DNA from: an uncultured bacterium
Lineage (GTDB): Bacteria; Pseudomonadota; Alphaproteobacteria; CAISDR01
Assembly: GCA_903884125.1 (NCBI GenBank)
Contig: CAISDR010000361.1
Span: 1-5,886 of the forward strand
DNA: 5,886 bases
Direction of reading: 5' to 3'
Made by a program: the position numbers and the translations under genes. The notes beneath the pieces are model-generated. The model did not search any database. It worked only from the letters and a program-made list of their open reading frames with translations, and had not been told where the DNA came from. Positions 4,287 to 5,886 of this stretch are shown here, in pieces (the first letter of the stretch is position 1; every line of letters starts with the position of its first letter).

Positions 4287-5886
4287 ATGTTTAGTTGGAA
4301 TTTGAAATTTAAATCACCAGAAGTCGAAAACTCATTCAATTCTGTTCGATTAAATGAATTTCTTCCCACCTTACGCGCGCTTCTTTTTCTCGGATTGGTA
4401 GCGCTGATTATAGCGATCACACCGCTTTATTTGATGTTTGCAAATGAAAATTATCTTCCCGTAATCGCTTTGCAGTTATTTGCAATTATGTTCCAGGTTT
4501 TGGCGATTGCTTCGACCTATTCACCGGTTGGGCAGGTCTGGTCCGACTGGATTGCGGCCATTGTTGTTGCGATTGCTGTGGCAAGCATTACAGGCATGAT
4601 GGGTTTGGCTGATCCTGCGGCCCGAACGGCCCAGTTGTCCGGCGCGCTGGTGATGTGTGTCATTGCATCAACCCCCTTTGGTCAGCGATTCTGGGTTGGC
4701 ATTTTTGTTTCCGCTGTATTTGCCGTTTCATATGGGGTGGTCGAAATCACTTGGCCTGCAAAAGGGGTGATGGAAACGCAATATGCCTTATTTGCACTTT
4801 TTATAAGTATTGTTTTTGGCGGTTTTGCCTATTGGCAGGAATGGCGCGCAAGATTGCGCTTTCATCAAAAGAGATTGCTGGAACAGGCGCTGTCAAAAGG
4901 CACAACAGAACTGCTGATGGCTAAGGAACAGGCCGAATCCGCCAGTCGAACGAAATCTGAATTCATCGCCAATATGAGCCATGAAATTCGAACCCCGATG
5001 ACCGGCGTCATCGGCATGGTGGCATTGGCGCGCGACCGCGCGACGGATCGCGAGCAGGCTCGCATGCTGGCCACCGCCTATGAAGCCGCGGAAGGCCTTT
5101 TGTCGATCATTAATGCCATATTGGATCTGGCCAGACTTGAAGCGGGTCAGGTCGGTCTGGAACTGCATGACTTTGATCCCCTGGCCCTTGCGCGGGAAGT
5201 TGCCGGGCTGTTTGTCGAAGCTGCCGCCAAGCGGGGCGTCGAAATTTCAGCGCGCGTTGCCCCGGCCGCTGTATCGGGCGCTGTATCGGGCGCTGATGCA
5301 GCTTCAGACCAATTGTGGATCAGAGGAGATGCAGGGCGTATCCGTCAGATAATTGCCAATCTGGTGGCCAATGCAGTCAAATTTACCCCTCAGGGAAGCA
5401 TCGAGATTCTGTTGTCCATTACCGTTAAACCAGGTGGTACAAAAAACCTCAGATGTGATGTTCGCGATACCGGCATTGGTATCGCACCAATGGCGATGAA
5501 CAGTCTCTTTGAACGCTTCACGCAGGCTGATGGATCGCATGCGCGGAAATATGGTGGCACTGGCCTGGGCCTTGCCATCTGCCGTGAGCTTGTTGGCATG
5601 ATGCAAGGTGAAATCGGTGTAAATTCAACGCCGGATGTCGGCAGCCATTTTTGGTTCAATATTCCGGTAATGGAAGCGGCCGGTGACATACCTTTACCAA
5701 AACCTGTAATAATTCCTGCCCACTCGCAGCGGCTATTATCTGTGCTGCTGGCTGATGATAATGAAATTAATCAGCTCTATCTCAAGACCTTGCTAGAAAA
5801 ACGCGGACATACCTGTCATGTGGTTTCGGATGGCTTTGCGGTTGTCAGGGCAGCAAGTGAATTTAAATATGATCTGGTCCTGATGG
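4287..5886 (+). CDS. Membrane-bound hybrid sensor histidine kinase (3' end outside window)
   Basis: The first 533 codons are present. Hydrophobic segments suggest about six membrane helices (roughly 29-51, 56-78, 86-107, 112-129, 134-154 and 165-183). A short charged helix (184-225) leads straight to the dimerisation/phosphoacceptor domain with His232 in NMSHEIRTPM; no PAS or HAMP domain is seen between. The ATP-binding domain has N358 and N362 in the N-box, DTGIG (394-398), an F-box-like LFERF (407-411) and GGTGLGL (423-429). A receiver domain starts near 485 with the acidic pair D490-D491 and stops at YDLVLM (528-533), just before the expected phospho-acceptor Asp. The kinase would autophosphorylate His232 and pass phosphate to its receiver and probably on to an Hpt or separate regulator. 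The ATG at 4287 has only a weak GAAAG ribosome site but places the first helix normally. The signal sensed is unknown. Confidence 0.95.
   Translation, partial: MFSWNLKFKSPEVENSFNSVRLNEFLPTLRALLFLGLVALIIAITPLYLMFANENYLPVIALQLFAIMFQVLAIASTYSPVGQVWSDWIAAIVVAIAVASITGMMGLADPAARTAQLSGALVMCVIASTPFGQRFWVGIFVSAVFAVSYGVVEITWPAKGVMETQYALFALFISIVFGGFAYWQEWRARLRFHQKRLLEQALSKGTTELLMAKEQAESASRTKSEFIANMSHEIRTPMTGVIGMVALARDRATDREQARMLATAYEAAEGLLSIINAILDLARLEAGQVGLELHDFDPLALAREVAGLFVEAAAKRGVEISARVAPAAVSGAVSGADAASDQLWIRGDAGRIRQIIANLVANAVKFTPQGSIEILLSITVKPGGTKNLRCDVRDTGIGIAPMAMNSLFERFTQADGSHARKYGGTGLGLAICRELVGMMQGEIGVNSTPDVGSHFWFNIPVMEAAGDIPLPKPVIIPAHSQRLLSVLLADDNEINQLYLKTLLEKRGHTCHVVSDGFAVVRAASEFKYDLVLM
5268..5291 (+). 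repeat. 12-bp in-frame tandem duplication in the kinase gene
   Basis: GCTGTATCGGGC occurs twice without a gap (5268-5279, 5280-5291) and encodes AVSG-AVSG at residues 328-335. It falls in the loop between the first ATP-domain strand and the N-box helix (RGDAGRIRQI), making that loop longer than usual. Because 12 bp preserves the frame, a copy-number change would be tolerated. Confidence 0.8.

Noticed and set aside
5304..5689. Minus-strand open frames inside the kinase ATP-binding domain.
   Set aside because: They are antisense to the N-box, DTGIG and GGTGLGL coding region and have no ribosome site or recognisable motif.

Overview
The window looks like ordinary chromosomal DNA from a Gram-negative bacterium of roughly balanced GC content, most likely an alphaproteobacterium. 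A Thalassospira-like member of the Rhodospirillales is my guess; it rests on the overall style of the proteins and not on any diagnostic marker. There is no rRNA, tRNA, CRISPR array, transposase or phage gene.

Layout: (1) 1-152 is the 3' end of an unrecognised plus-strand gene, convergent with what follows. (2) 184-1242 holds three small minus-strand genes encoding paralogous proteins of 102, 83 and 85 residues. Each has one N-terminal membrane helix and a C-terminal domain with exactly the same cysteine spacing, C-x13-C-x3-C-x13-C, around a shared Y-x-C-x2-GEKT core. (3) 1298-2560 (minus) encodes a 413-420 residue protein with a degenerate, probably non-catalytic EAL domain, preceded by a region that may be a decayed GGDEF-like domain. 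It lies 55 bp upstream of the first small gene and may be cotranscribed with it. (4) 2561-2847 is a non-coding spacer with two inverted repeats, a 13-bp tandem repeat and a stem-loop just after the thiolase gene. (5) 2848-4086 (minus) is a complete thiolase with an intact catalytic triad. (6) 4087-4286 is a divergent intergenic region with a perfect 12-bp palindrome. (7) 4287-5886 (plus) is the first 533 codons of a membrane-bound hybrid histidine kinase, cut by the window edge just before the expected phospho-acceptor aspartate of its receiver domain.

The thiolase and the kinase are recognisable families with no evident functional link. The part that family knowledge does not explain is the minus-strand block at 184-2560: a degenerate EAL protein followed by a tandemly amplified family of small four-cysteine membrane proteins. 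One reading is that the small proteins are envelope components and the EAL protein is a cytoplasmic partner or non-enzymatic c-di-GMP sensor, but only gene order supports this.
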